Positions 40,941 to 49,374 of a stretch of 64,000 nucleotides of DNA are shown here, in pieces. The DNA is from Enterobacteriaceae bacterium 4M9 (GTDB lineage: Bacteria > Pseudomonadota > Gammaproteobacteria > Enterobacterales > Enterobacteriaceae), in assembly GCA_010092695.1 (NCBI GenBank), contig JAADJJ010000001.1, positions 3,348,001 to 3,412,000 on the forward strand. The letters are read 5' to 3'. The translations under genes and the position numbers were made by a program. Position 1 is the first letter of the stretch, and each line of letters starts with the position of its first letter. The notes under the pieces are model-generated. The model ran no database searches, was not told the origin of the DNA, and was given only the letters and a program-made list of their open reading frames with translations.

Positions 40941-41420
40941 TCAGTGTAACAGTGTGGTTTCAACCACCACATTGCTGCGCTCATCGTCTTCGGCGGTGTA
41001 CAGCATCTGGTGCGCGCCCGCCTCGAGAATCACCATTGAGATCTGCTCTTCGCTCTGGCGAATAAACCAGGTGAACTGCTCACTGGTGATACCGGCACCG
41101 ACGGAAAACGACTGGCACACCACCAGACGCGGCATATTATCGTCCTGAATATCCAAAAACGCCTTCACCGTTAATGAACTGGCGTTAATCGAGGATAAAT
41201 CGGCTGAAAGCGGCAGCAGAGCCGAAGGTTTCACCTCTGCCAGAGCCGAAAACAGGATAACGTTATCCACCAGGTCAATCTTGGCATCGAACACGCCTTC
41301 GAAGTTTTGCATGTGAGGCAAATGCAGTGCCTGGCAGGTATCGCACTCAAAAAAATTAACGCCGAGATCGTCCAGCCAGTGGCGCAGAGTGTCGAGCGTG
41401 GGGATAACAGTGGTTCCCAT
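40941..41420 (-). CDS. ybjN: YbjN, type III secretion chaperone-like protein
   Basis: A 159-residue cytoplasmic protein (E. coli 158). E. coli YbjN has a fold like type III secretion chaperones, and its level affects motility, biofilm and stress responses, but its target is not known. I start at ATG 41420 (MGTTVIPTLDTLRHWLDDLG), where homology begins, and not at the upstream in-frame codon at 41528. Conserved: FFECDTCQALHLPHMQNF and FIRQSEEQISMVILEA. It ends the ybjC-nfsA-rimK-ybjN group and is followed by a terminator. Confidence 0.93.
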   Translation of the reverse strand: MGTTVIPTLDTLRHWLDDLGVNFFECDTCQALHLPHMQNFEGVFDAKIDLVDNVILFSALAEVKPSALLPLSADLSSINASSLTVKAFLDIQDDNMPRLVVCQSFSVGAGITSEQFTWFIRQSEEQISMVILEAGAHQMLYTAEDDERSNVVVETTLLH

Positions 41421-41506
41421 AACGGACTGATAGCCTCTAATGTCGGAAAGTGCGTATTTTACGCAAAAGGTGCCCCCGACGCCACGCTGGTAACGGCAAA
41501 ATCGGC

Positions 41507-42409
41507 TTAACCTCCCGTTTTCAGGCAAAACCCGGGGCGGGCATGGCGTTCAATCCAGCCTATCATCTGTGCGGCAATATCCAGCCCGGTGGTTTTTTCA
41601 ATGCCCTCAAGCCCCGGTGACGCATTCACCTCCATCACCAGCGGCCCCCGTTCGGCGCGCAGTATGTCTACACCGGCCACCTCCAGCCCCAGCGTTGACA
41701 CCGCCTTAAGCGCAATATCCCGCTCGCGCGGGGTGATATTGACAATGCGTGACGTGCCGCCACGGTGCAGATTAGAACGGAAATCTCCCTCTTTGGCCTG
41801 GCGCTCAATGGCGGCCACAACCCGGTCGCCGACCACCAGGCAGCGAATATCGCGCCCTTTCGCTTCGCGGATATACTCCTGCACCAGAATATGGGCGTTG
41901 AGGCCGCGAAAGGCATCAATGACGCTTTCTGCCGCCTGGCGTGTCTCTGCCAGCACCACGCCAATCCCCTGCGTGCCTTCCACCAGCTTTACTACCAGCG
42001 GCGCACCGCCCACCAGATCGATAAGGTCACTGGTATCGTCCGGTGAATGGGCAAAACCGGTAATGGGCAGGTCGATACCCTGGCGTGCCAGCAACTGAAG
42101 GGAGCGCAGCTTATCGCGCGCGCGGGTGATAGCGACAGATTCATTGAGCGGCCAGCTGCCCATCATTTCAAACTGGCGCAGCACGGCGGTGCCATAAAAG
42201 GTGATGGCAGAACCGATACGCGGAATCACCGCATCATAATGGGGAAGCTGGCGACCCTTGTCGTGCACCGAGGGCGCCGCCGGATTGATATTCATGTAGC
42301 AGGAAAGCGGGTCGATAATATCCACCAGATGGCCGCGCTGAATGGCGGCCTCTCGCAGGCGTCTGCATGACCAGAGCGTACCGTCCCTGGATAAAATGGC
42401 GATTCTCAC
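41507..42409 (-). CDS. rimK: Ribosomal protein S6 glutamate ligase RimK
   Basis: A 300-residue ATP-grasp ligase (E. coli 300) that adds glutamates to the C-terminus of ribosomal protein S6 and can make poly-alpha-glutamate. ATP-grasp features include [16 protein letters not shown] for nucleotide binding, DIRCLVVGD and the metal-binding [16 protein letters not shown]. The start is GTG at 42409 ([12 protein letters not shown]), six bases after GAGAGG; an open extension to 42826 runs antisense into nfsA and has no homology. The gene is 79 bases after nfsA in the same direction. Confidence 0.96.
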   Translation of the reverse strand: MRIAILSRDGTLWSCRRLREAAIQRGHLVDIIDPLSCYMNINPAAPSVHDKGRQLPHYDAVIPRIGSAITFYGTAVLRQFEMMGSWPLNESVAITRARDKLRSLQLLARQGIDLPITGFAHSPDDTSDLIDLVGGAPLVVKLVEGTQGIGVVLAETRQAAESVIDAFRGLNAHILVQEYIREAKGRDIRCLVVGDRVVAAIERQAKEGDFRSNLHRGGTSRIVNITPRERDIALKAVSTLGLEVAGVDILRAERGPLVMEVNASPGLEGIEKTTGLDIAAQMIGWIERHARPGFCLKTGG

Positions 42410-42488
42410 CTTTAACCTCTCAATTTGGCAGCATGAATCGACAAAGTGCGCATCATAGCATCGCGTTAACGCCTGTGCGGCGCTTTTC

Positions 42489-43211
42489 TTAGCGCTTGGC
42501 CCACCCTTGTTTATGCAGATAATCAAGAATAAACGGGCGGCTCTCTTTAATAATGGTACGGCGAATATGATCGCTCCAGGTATCGCGGCGGTTATTGCTG
42601 TTGCGCGACAGATAATATTGTGCCAGCTGCTCGTCATAGTCCGCCAGCGCCTTCGCATCGACGTTATGGTAATGATTTTCGTGCACCACAATGGAAGCAG
42701 GCAGACGCGGCTTACGGTCCGGGTTATCCGCAGGCCAGCCCAGACACAGGCCAAACAGCGGCAGCACGTGCTTTGGCAGCCCCAGCAGTTCGGTAACCGC
42801 TTCAATGCTGTTGCGAATGCCACCAATGTATACCCCGCCCAGTCCGAGGGATTCCGCGCCGATAAGTGCGCTCTGGCCCATCATAGCGGTATCAACCACG
42901 CCAAGCAGCAGCTGCTCGGCAAGTCCCAGCTCTGCCTCAGGGCAAATTTGCAGGTGGCGATTAAAATCTGCGCAAAACACCCAAAACTCAGCAGCCTGCG
43001 CGACATGTTGTTGCCCGCCGGTCAGCGTCACCAGTTGCTCACGCATGGCGTTATCGGTGATACGAATAATGGATGTGCACTGTAAAAAGCTGGAGCTGGA
43101 GGTCGCCTGTGCGCCTGCGATAATGGCTGCGCGCTGTGCCTCACTGATGGGCTTGTCGGTAAAATGGCGAATGGAGCGGTGGGCGCACAGCAGGTCAATC
43201 GTCGGCGTCAT
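42489..43211 (-). CDS. nfsA: Oxygen-insensitive NADPH nitroreductase NfsA
   Basis: A 240-residue FMN flavoprotein (E. coli 240) that reduces nitroaromatics, quinones and chromate with two-electron transfers, avoiding oxygen radicals. FMN-binding [12 protein letters not shown] at the N-terminus, [20 protein letters not shown] and the C-terminal [20 protein letters not shown] are conserved. Loss of this enzyme gives nitrofurantoin resistance in E. coli. Its start overlaps the ybjC stop by 17 bases. SoxS/MarA control is expected from the box upstream of ybjC. Confidence 0.97.
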   Translation of the reverse strand: MTPTIDLLCAHRSIRHFTDKPISEAQRAAIIAGAQATSSSSFLQCTSIIRITDNAMREQLVTLTGGQQHVAQAAEFWVFCADFNRHLQICPEAELGLAEQLLLGVVDTAMMGQSALIGAESLGLGGVYIGGIRNSIEAVTELLGLPKHVLPLFGLCLGWPADNPDRKPRLPASIVVHENHYHNVDAKALADYDEQLAQYYLSRNSNNRRDTWSDHIRRTIIKESRPFILDYLHKQGWAKR

Positions 43212-43479
43212 CTCTTTTATCCTTGCGTGAATGTGATTCGCCCTGCGGCTTTGTCAGCAACGGAGCAACATTATGGGCCACGGCCCAGAGAATCATCATG
43301 GCAGCAGGAAGCATCAGCGCAATGCCGCAGAACACCATCACAATGGCGGCGGTGGCGCTGTCAAACGGTGACGGCAGGGAAATAATGTGGTTAATGGAAA
43401 GGTACGCCAGTGCCAGCAGCACCATTCCCAGTAATTCCAGCACCAGCACCGGTTTCGGTACGGCGTTAAACGCGCGCAT
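43195..43479 (-). CDS. ybjC: YbjC, small inner-membrane protein (DUF1418)
   Basis: A 94-residue protein (E. coli YbjC 95) of unknown role. Two hydrophobic helices are seen (VLVLELLGMVLLALAYLSI and IVMVFCGIALMLPAAMMILW) followed by a charged, Asp/Lys-rich tail. I start at ATG 43479, four bases after AGGAGAG; a longer frame to 43722 runs into ybjM antisense DNA. It is the first gene of the nfsA group. In E. coli the divergent neighbour here is grxA; here it is missing and ybjM lies just 71 bp upstream. Confidence 0.88.
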   Translation of the reverse strand: MRAFNAVPKPVLVLELLGMVLLALAYLSINHIISLPSPFDSATAAIVMVFCGIALMLPAAMMILWAVAHNVAPLLTKPQGESHSRKDKRDDADD

Positions 43480-43508
43480 GTCGCTCTCCTGTTGCCCTTG
43501 CCGGGACA

Positions 43509-43551
43509 GTATAACCTGCAATAACGAAGCCGGTTTAACCTCGCGCGCTTT
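43509..43551 (-). promoter_or_regulatory. Candidate MarA/SoxS/Rob box and promoter for ybjC-nfsA-rimK-ybjN
   Basis: On the minus strand AAAGCGCGCGAGGTTAAAC (43551-43533) fits the marbox AYnGCACnnWnnRYYAAAY with three mismatches at defined positions. TTATAC (43514-43509) lies 18 bp downstream as a -10, so the box overlaps the -35 as in class II activation. E. coli nfsA-ybjC is a known SoxS/MarA target. The last base of the box touches the ybjM stop codon. Confidence 0.5.
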
Positions 43552-43937
43552 CACAGGCGCGCGTGGGTACGCCAGTAGATACGAATGCGGCGGCGAAGTG
43601 TGTTTATAAACAGAGAGGTAAACGTACCGATGGCACACCAGAACACTGAACTGAACAGCCAGGCGATTTCCTGAGCCGCAGGCCGCACGGACAGTCCCCA
43701 GAAATGCGCCAGCGCAAAGCACACAGGCAGCGCCAGCAGCACACCATACAGCGGTTTATACAGTGAACCATTACGCAGCAACAACCCACCCAGCAGGCCC
43801 GGCACCACAAAAAGCAGCATGCCTAAATCGGCCTTACCTAGCGAGTTGTCCGGCGAAGCGGACAGTTTTTCGTATAAAAAGACGAGAATAAACAGCATAA
43901 AGCCGCAGGCAATTCCCGGCCATGAATGACGGCTCAT
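43551..43937 (-). CDS. ybjM: Inner-membrane protein YbjM
   Basis: A 128-residue membrane protein (E. coli YbjM 125), poorly conserved and of unknown function. Four hydrophobic segments: GIACGFMLFILVFLY, LGMLLFVVPGLLGGLLL, PLYGVLLALPVCFALAHF and EIAWLFSSVFWCAIGTFTSL; the WLFSSVFWCAIG stretch is the best conserved with E. coli. I start at ATG 43937 because the GGAGGAG ribosome site lies within the alternative upstream start at 43958. It is divergent from ybjL across 294 bp and is now directly followed by ybjC. Confidence 0.82.
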   Translation of the reverse strand: MSRHSWPGIACGFMLFILVFLYEKLSASPDNSLGKADLGMLLFVVPGLLGGLLLRNGSLYKPLYGVLLALPVCFALAHFWGLSVRPAAQEIAWLFSSVFWCAIGTFTSLFINTLRRRIRIYWRTHARL

Positions 43938-44231
43938 CACCAGCACTCCTCCAGACATCGTTTCAGTCCAATTTCAACTATTTGACCCTGGCGAGTCTTG
44001 TACTCGATAAAATCAAAGGCAATCCGGTGCCAAAACAAACTGAAAAACAACGCGGTATTCATACTGGCCGTTGATTCTTAATACGATTAAACTAACGGCG
44101 TCCCAAAAGGGCGTAGAATTGATATTTCTTATAATGCGGTTGGTCTTAACAGCAGACGTTCCAGGACAAGGACACTAACGCAAAAAACCATCGCATTCAA
44201 CAGTTTACTGGTAAACAAGAAGTTAGCCTCC

Positions 44232-45917
44232 GTGAATATAAACGTCGCAGATTTGTTAACCGGGAATTACATCCTGCTGCTATTTGTGGTCCTGACCTTA
44301 GGCCTGTGCCTGGGTAAGTTGCGATTGGGATCGGTGCAACTGGGTAATTCCATTGGTGTTTTAGTTGTTTCTTTATTACTCGGTCAGCAGCATTTTGCGA
44401 TAAACACCGATGCGCTAAACCTCGGCTTTATGCTGTTCATTTTCTGCGTTGGCGTCGAAGCCGGGCCTAACTTTTTTTCCATTTTCTTTCGCGACGGCAA
44501 AAACTATCTGATGCTGGCGCTGGTGATGGTAGGCAGCGCCCTGCTGATTGCGCTCGGACTTGGCAAGGTATTCGGCTGGGGCATTGGTCTCACCTCCGGG
44601 ATGCTGGCAGGCGCGATGACCTCTACGCCGGTGCTGGTGGGCGCGGGGGATACGCTGCGCCACTCCAGCCTTTCAGGCCAGGAACTGGCCTTGACGCTCG
44701 ATCAGCTGAGCCTCGGCTACGCGTTGACCTACCTGATTGGCCTTGTGAGCCTTATCTTCGGTGCGCGCTATATGCCTAAATTACAGCACCAGGACCTGCA
44801 AACCAGCGCCCAGCAGATTGCCCGTGAGCGCGGGCTGGATACCGATGCCAATCGTAAAGTGTTCCTGCCGGTGATTCGCGCCTACCGCGTGGGTCAGGAG
44901 CTGGTCGCCTGGGCCGATGGCAAAAATCTGCGTGAGCTTGGCATTTATCGCCAGACCGGTTGCTACATTGAGCGCATCCGTCGTAACGGGATCCTTGCCA
45001 CGCCAGACGGCGATGCGGTGTTACAGGTCGGCGATGAAATTGCGCTGGTGGGTTACCCCGATGCCCACGCCCGCCTCGATCCCAGTTTTCGCAACGGCAA
45101 AGAGGTGTTTGACCGCGACCTGCTTGACATGCGCATCGTCACCGAAGAAATCGTGGTGAAAAACCACAATGCCGTGGGGCGTCGTTTAGGCCAGCTCAAA
45201 CTGACTGACCACGGCTGCTTTCTCAACCGGGTTATCCGCAGCCAGATTGAAATGCCCATCGATGACAATATCGTCCTCAATAAAGGCGACGTATTACAGG
45301 TAAGCGGCGATGCGCGGCGCGTAAAAACCGTGGCTGACCGCATTGGCTTTATCTCCATTCACAGCCAGGTGACTGACCTGTTGGCCTTTTGCGCCTTCTT
45401 TATTGTCGGGCTGATGATTGGGATGATCTCGTTTCAGTTCAGTTCATTCAGCTTTGGCATCGGCAATGCCGCTGGCCTGCTGTTCTCTGGCATCATGCTC
45501 GGCTTCTTGCGTGCCAACCACCCCACCTTTGGCTACATTCCGCAGGGCGCACTCAATATGGTCAAAGAGTTTGGGCTGATGGTGTTTATGGCCGGGGTCG
45601 GTCTGAGTGCCGGGAGCGGCATTGGTAACGGACTGGGCGAGGTCGGCTGGCAGATGCTGGTCTCCGGTTTACTGGTGAGCCTGCTACCGGTGGCGATTTG
45701 CTTCCTGTTTGGTGCCTGGGTACTGAAGATGAACCGCGCACTGTTATTTGGTGCCATCATGGGCGCACGCACCTGTGCACCGGCTATGGAAATTATCAGC
45801 GATACCGCACGCAGCAACATTCCGGCACTGGGATACGCGGGCACCTACGCCATTGCCAACGTACTGCTCACCCTTGCGGGCACACTTATTGTGATTATCT
45901 GGCCAGGCGCCGGATGA
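44232..45917 (+). CDS. ybjL: Putative transporter YbjL (aspartate:alanine exchanger family)
   Basis: A 561-residue inner-membrane protein (E. coli 561) of the AAEX/AspT family. Two blocks of five to six hydrophobic helices (residues 10-190 and 380-560) flank two cytoplasmic RCK_C/TrkA_C domains (about 200-370), seen in [20 protein letters not shown] and [15 protein letters not shown]. The substrate in enterobacteria is not established. The start is GTG at 44232. The upstream 294 bp shared with ybjM hold no other gene. rybB lies immediately downstream on the same strand. Confidence 0.94.
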   Translation: MNINVADLLTGNYILLLFVVLTLGLCLGKLRLGSVQLGNSIGVLVVSLLLGQQHFAINTDALNLGFMLFIFCVGVEAGPNFFSIFFRDGKNYLMLALVMVGSALLIALGLGKVFGWGIGLTSGMLAGAMTSTPVLVGAGDTLRHSSLSGQELALTLDQLSLGYALTYLIGLVSLIFGARYMPKLQHQDLQTSAQQIARERGLDTDANRKVFLPVIRAYRVGQELVAWADGKNLRELGIYRQTGCYIERIRRNGILATPDGDAVLQVGDEIALVGYPDAHARLDPSFRNGKEVFDRDLLDMRIVTEEIVVKNHNAVGRRLGQLKLTDHGCFLNRVIRSQIEMPIDDNIVLNKGDVLQVSGDARRVKTVADRIGFISIHSQVTDLLAFCAFFIVGLMIGMISFQFSSFSFGIGNAAGLLFSGIMLGFLRANHPTFGYIPQGALNMVKEFGLMVFMAGVGLSAGSGIGNGLGEVGWQMLVSGLLVSLLPVAICFLFGAWVLKMNRALLFGAIMGARTCAPAMEIISDTARSNIPALGYAGTYAIANVLLTLAGTLIVIIWPGAG

Positions 45918-45956
45918 CGCGTTTAAGAAAAAACATTATTTTTTTAAAAAAAACCG

Positions 45957-45985
45957 TGAACTTTTCAGGGAAGCGTCAGTCATAA
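45957..45985 (+). promoter_or_regulatory. Sigma-E promoter of rybB
   Basis: TGAACTT (45957-45963), a 16-base spacer and TCATAA (45980-45985) match the sigma-E -35 GGAACTT and -10 TCAAA patterns and place the start six bases later at G45991, the expected first base of RybB. Confidence 0.85.
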
Positions 45986-45990
45986 CTAGT

Positions 45991-46071
45991 GCCACTGCTT
46001 TTCTTTGATGTCCCCAAATTTGTGGAGCCCATCAACCCCGCCGCTTTCGGTTCAAGGTTGATGGGTTTTTT
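45991..46071 (+). ncRNA. rybB: RybB small RNA
   Basis: An Hfq-dependent small RNA of about 80 nt that represses many outer-membrane protein mRNAs (ompC, ompW, fadL and others) when sigma-E is active. The 5' seed GCCACTGCTTTTCTTTGATG is identical to E. coli RybB as I remember it. The body differs from E. coli by two one-base insertions (AAATTT and CCGCTTT). The terminator stem CCCATCAACC / GGTTGATGGG (46028-46037 with 46056-46065) is followed by TTTTTTATTTT. Its position between ybjL and rcdB is conserved. Confidence 0.95.
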
Positions 46072-46207
46072 ATTTTAACCGCCCGTTTTTTCTCTGCTTT
46101 TTTCACCTTTTGTGCCGTTGTCTTTTCGCGCAAATCACCTGCTTTTGACGCTGCTGCTGATACGTCGGCGCTACTTTCATTACGTCATTGGTTCGCCATG
46201 CAATTAA

Positions 46208-46786
46208 TTAGCGCTGCTCATTGCTTACGCCTGAAACTTGTACGTCCGCAAGCCGCTGCACCATCTCCAGAATCACCTCCTGCGCCAGCGGATGGGTATC
46301 CGTCACATAGTGCAACGTCATTCCTTCAATAAACGCATCCAGCGCCCTGGATTGTGCAGGTGAAAACCAGCGCTCAAGCGTGCTCTGGCTTTGCGCCATC
46401 CATGACTGCATCACACTCCTCAACGCAGGCTTACGCTGGGCAAAGGCGTAAAACTGGTGCATCAACGCCATATTACGCGGCTGGGTTACCTGCGAGCTGC
46501 AAATCAAACGGGCAATCGCCTCACAGGCGCTCTGGCGGTCAACGGCATCGCCTAACATCTGCTGATAGTTCTGTGACATCTGTTGAGCAAACAGCGCAAA
46601 GGCTTCTTCAAGCAAGGCATCAATACCGGCAAAGTAATAGGTCATCGACCCCAACGGTACCTGCGCACGCCGGGCAATACTGCGGTGCGTTGCCTGAGCA
46701 ATACCTTCATCGGCAACAGTGTCCAGGGTTGCGTGCAGAATACGTTCACGCCGCCCAGGATCGCGGTGTCGTTTTATCTCGCTCAT
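46208..46786 (-). CDS. rcdB: TetR-family regulator RcdB (YbjK)
   Basis: A 192-residue TetR-type repressor (E. coli RcdB 178). The N-terminal helix-turn-helix spans about residues 10-55, with [20 protein letters not shown] as the recognition region. The C-terminal ligand domain is divergent. E. coli RcdB has been linked to csgD and biofilm control. I start at ATG 46786 ([17 protein letters not shown]), after GGAG; the open frame extends to 46831 but overlaps the operator. Divergent from ybjJ, with a perfect palindrome between them that is probably its own operator. Confidence 0.88.
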   Translation of the reverse strand: MSEIKRHRDPGRRERILHATLDTVADEGIAQATHRSIARRAQVPLGSMTYYFAGIDALLEEAFALFAQQMSQNYQQMLGDAVDRQSACEAIARLICSSQVTQPRNMALMHQFYAFAQRKPALRSVMQSWMAQSQSTLERWFSPAQSRALDAFIEGMTLHYVTDTHPLAQEVILEMVQRLADVQVSGVSNEQR

Positions 46787-46820
46787 GGCATCTCCGGTCA
46801 GCCAGAAGAACAGTCTGGCA

Positions 46821-46842
46821 ATTGTGTACAAATGTACACAAT
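46821..46842. promoter_or_regulatory. 22-bp palindromic operator between rcdB and ybjJ
   Basis: ATTGTGTACA and TGTACACAAT are perfect 10-bp inverted arms around AA. The spacing and length suit a TetR-family dimer. It lies 34 bp upstream of the rcdB start and 42 bp upstream of ybjJ, so RcdB probably represses both itself and the exporter-like ybjJ. Confidence 0.8.
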
Positions 46843-46884
46843 CTTGCTAGTGTCGTTTTTATTTTGCCCACATTGGGATTTTCT

Positions 46885-48099
46885 ATGACTGCTGTTCCCA
46901 GCCGCAAAACCCTGCTCAACCGCACCTGGGCACTCTGTGCATTCTTCTTTCTTCCTGGCCTGTTAATGGCCTCCTGGGCCACGCGCACGCCAACCATTCG
47001 CGATGTCCTGGCCGTCTCCATTTCTGAAATGGGCATTGTGCTGTTTGGGCTTTCGGTAGGTTCAATGGGCGGTATTTTATGCTCCGGCTGGCTGGTCAAA
47101 CGCTTTGGCACCCGCCCGGTCATCCGCAGCGGCATGATGCTGGTGTTTGTCGGCATGCTGCTAATGAGCCTGGCGCTATGGTTTGCCTCACCATGGCTGT
47201 TCGCACTCGGACTTGCCGGACTGGGCAGCGGTATGGGCAGCGCCGAAGTGGCGGTTAACGTTGAAGGTGCCATTGTGGAACGCCTGCGTAAAAAAACGCT
47301 GCTGCCGATGATGCACGGGTTCTACAGCCTCGGTACGCTGACGGGCGCCGGGCTTGGCATGCTGCTTACCAGTACCGGCCTACGTGCCGACCTGCACCTG
47401 CTGCTGGCAGCGCTGATTGTGGTCGTGCCTACCATTATTGCACTGACGGCTATTCCCGCTGGCACCGGGCAGCAAGACTCAAGCTCTGATCCCAAAGCGG
47501 CCTGCACGCCCCGTCCCTTCTGGAAAGATGGTCAGCTTTTGCTTATTGGCGTCATTGTGCTGGCGATGGCGTTTGCCGAAGGCTCAGCCAACGACTGGCT
47601 ACCGCTTTTAATGGTTGACGGCCACGGTTTTAGCCCCACCTCCGGCTCGCTGATTTACGCGGGCTTCACGCTTGGCATGACGCTTGGGCGCTTTGGCGGC
47701 GGCTGGTTTATTGACCGCTACAGCCGCGTGGCGGTCGTGCGCGCCAGCGCCATACTGGGTGCGCTCGGTATCGCTATGGTCATTTTTATCGACAGCGCCT
47801 TTATCGCTGGCGTGTCGGTGATATTCTGGGGGCTTGGTGCCTCGTTGGGCTTCCCACTGACCATCTCTGCGGCAAGCGACACTGGCCCGGATGCCCCTAC
47901 TCGCGTAAGCGTGGTGGCGACGACCGGTTACCTCGCCTTCCTGGTTGGCCCGCCACTGCTGGGCTTTCTGGGTGAACACTACGGACTGCGTAGCGCCATG
48001 CTGGTCGTGCTTGCCCTGGTGATAGTGGCAGCCCTGGTCGCCAGAGCCGTTGCAAAGCCTGATGCCCTGAACAACAGTAAGACCGTACAAACAGAATAA
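46885..48099 (+). CDS. ybjJ: Major facilitator superfamily protein YbjJ
   Basis: A 404-residue inner-membrane protein (E. coli YbjJ 402) with 12 predicted helices. The family A-loop motif between helices 2 and 3 reads [13 protein letters not shown], and the equivalent second-half loop [15 protein letters not shown]. Substrate unknown; related to FucP/YbjJ-like transporters. I start at ATG 46885, where homology begins. It is divergent from rcdB across a TetR-type operator, suggesting ligand-induced transport. csaA and ybjI follow with gaps of 21 and 10 bases, so the three probably share a transcript. Confidence 0.92.
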   Translation: MTAVPSRKTLLNRTWALCAFFFLPGLLMASWATRTPTIRDVLAVSISEMGIVLFGLSVGSMGGILCSGWLVKRFGTRPVIRSGMMLVFVGMLLMSLALWFASPWLFALGLAGLGSGMGSAEVAVNVEGAIVERLRKKTLLPMMHGFYSLGTLTGAGLGMLLTSTGLRADLHLLLAALIVVVPTIIALTAIPAGTGQQDSSSDPKAACTPRPFWKDGQLLLIGVIVLAMAFAEGSANDWLPLLMVDGHGFSPTSGSLIYAGFTLGMTLGRFGGGWFIDRYSRVAVVRASAILGALGIAMVIFIDSAFIAGVSVIFWGLGASLGFPLTISAASDTGPDAPTRVSVVATTGYLAFLVGPPLLGFLGEHYGLRSAMLVVLALVIVAALVARAVAKPDALNNSKTVQTE

Positions 48100-48120
48100 C
48101 GACAACCTCAGGAGTGCCCT

Positions 48121-48456
48121 ATGTCCATCATTGAATGGGACGATTTTACCCGCGTCGACTTGCGCGTCGGCACCATTGTCCATGCAGAGCCGAACACAAA
48201 GGCAAAAAAGCCGGCGCTGATTCTGGATATCGATCTGGGCGAACTGGGCGTGAAGCGTTCGAGCGCGCAGATAACGCAGCACTATCCACCCGACACGCTG
48301 CCGGGGCGTCGCGTGCTGTGCGTGTGTAACTTCGAGCCAAAGCGCGTTGCGGGCATCAAATCCGAAGTGCTGGTCACTGGCGCACACGATGAAAACGGTA
48401 ACGTTGTGCTGGCTGAATTTACCCTACCGGTGCCCAATGGCACCCGCCTTGCCTGA
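48121..48456 (+). CDS. CsaA-like tRNA-binding-domain protein
   Basis: A 111-residue protein consisting of a single OB-fold tRNA-binding domain. The sequence DLRVGTIVHAEPNTKAKKPA, SSAQITQHYPP, NFEPKRVAGIKSEVL and VPNGTRL closely follow Bacillus CsaA, a dimeric chaperone-like protein that helps protein export there; it is less like E. coli YgjH. In enterobacteria its role is unproven, and a tRNA-related role is equally possible. The gene lies between ybjJ and ybjI, a place where E. coli K-12 has none. The ribosome site CAGGAG and tight spacing indicate co-transcription with both neighbours. Confidence 0.85.
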   Translation: MSIIEWDDFTRVDLRVGTIVHAEPNTKAKKPALILDIDLGELGVKRSSAQITQHYPPDTLPGRRVLCVCNFEPKRVAGIKSEVLVTGAHDENGNVVLAEFTLPVPNGTRLA

Positions 48457-48466
48457 AGGAGCGCCA

Positions 48467-49279
48467 ATGAGTATTAAAATGATTGCCGTGGATATGGACG
48501 GCACGTTTCTCAATGACGACAAACGCTACAACCGCGAGCGTTTTCTGAATCAGTACGCACGCATGAAAGAACAGGGCATCCGCTTTGTGGTCGCAAGCGG
48601 CAACCAGTACTGGCAACTTATCTCCTTCTTCCCGGAAATCGCCCATGAAATCGCATTTGTCGCCGAAAACGGCGGCTGGGTGGTGTGTGAGGGGGAGGAT
48701 TTATTTAACGGCGCACTCAGCGAACAGCAGTACGCGCAGATGGTGGATCATTTAATCACGCTGCCTGACGTCGAAATCATCGCCTGCGGCAAAACCAGTG
48801 GCTGGACCTTGCGCGGCTACGACAAGGACTTTCACGAGCTGGCGGCGAAGTATTATCACCGCCTCGAACACGTGGACGACTTCTTTAACCTTGATGACAC
48901 ATTCTTTAAATTTGCGCTCAACCTGCCGGACGCTCGCCTGCATGACACCATGAACGCGTTGCACCAGAAGCTTGGCGATATCATGGTGCCGGTCACCAGC
49001 GGCCACGGCTCCATTGATTTAATTATTCCGGGACTGCACAAAGCCAATGGGCTACGTCTGCTTCAGCAACGCTGGGGCATTGAAGACAGTGCCGTGCTGG
49101 CGTTTGGCGATGGCGGCAACGATACCGAGATGTTGCGCCAGGCAGGCTTTGGCTTTGCGATGGCGAACGCGCCGGATAACATTCGCGCCCTCACCCGCTA
49201 CCACGCACCGCACAATAATCAGGAAGGCGTGCTGGAGGTTATCGAAAAAGCGCTCAACCACGTAGCACCGTTTGCCTGA
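48467..49279 (+). CDS. ybjI: HAD-family phosphatase YbjI
   Basis: A 270-residue Cof-type HAD hydrolase (E. coli YbjI 271). Motif I is DMDGTFLND, with the nucleophile Asp near residue 9; motif II is VASGNQ; motif IV is FGDGGNDTEML. E. coli YbjI dephosphorylates the riboflavin precursor 5-amino-6-(5-phospho-D-ribitylamino)uracil and FMN-type substrates. I start at ATG 48467, six bases after AAGGAGC, rather than at upstream in-frame codons inside csaA. A terminator closes the ybjJ-csaA-ybjI unit. Confidence 0.94.
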   Translation: MSIKMIAVDMDGTFLNDDKRYNRERFLNQYARMKEQGIRFVVASGNQYWQLISFFPEIAHEIAFVAENGGWVVCEGEDLFNGALSEQQYAQMVDHLITLPDVEIIACGKTSGWTLRGYDKDFHELAAKYYHRLEHVDDFFNLDDTFFKFALNLPDARLHDTMNALHQKLGDIMVPVTSGHGSIDLIIPGLHKANGLRLLQQRWGIEDSAVLAFGDGGNDTEMLRQAGFGFAMANAPDNIRALTRYHAPHNNQEGVLEVIEKALNHVAPFA

Positions 49280-49286
49280 AGCAACG

Positions 49287-49312
49287 AGGCGCTGCCAGTA
49301 CAGCGCCTTTTT
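49287..49312 (+). terminator. Rho-independent terminator of ybjI
   Basis: AGGCGCTG (49287-49294) pairs with CAGCGCCT (49301-49308) around CCAGTA and is followed by TTTTA. Confidence 0.88.
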
Positions 49313-49374
49313 ATGCCCGGTAACACCGTCTGGCACCACGCGCACGGCAGCGAAGGATGGCAGTTGCCCTCCTT

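Noticed and set aside
41507..42826. A longer rimK product starting at 42826.
   Set aside because: The extra 139 residues lie antisense to nfsA and lack homology; GTG 42409 has a ribosome site and gives the 300-residue length of the family.
46354..48099. A longer ybjJ product of 581 residues starting inside rcdB antisense DNA.
   Set aside because: Homology and the membrane domain begin at ATG 46885; the upstream part crosses the operator and overlaps rcdB.
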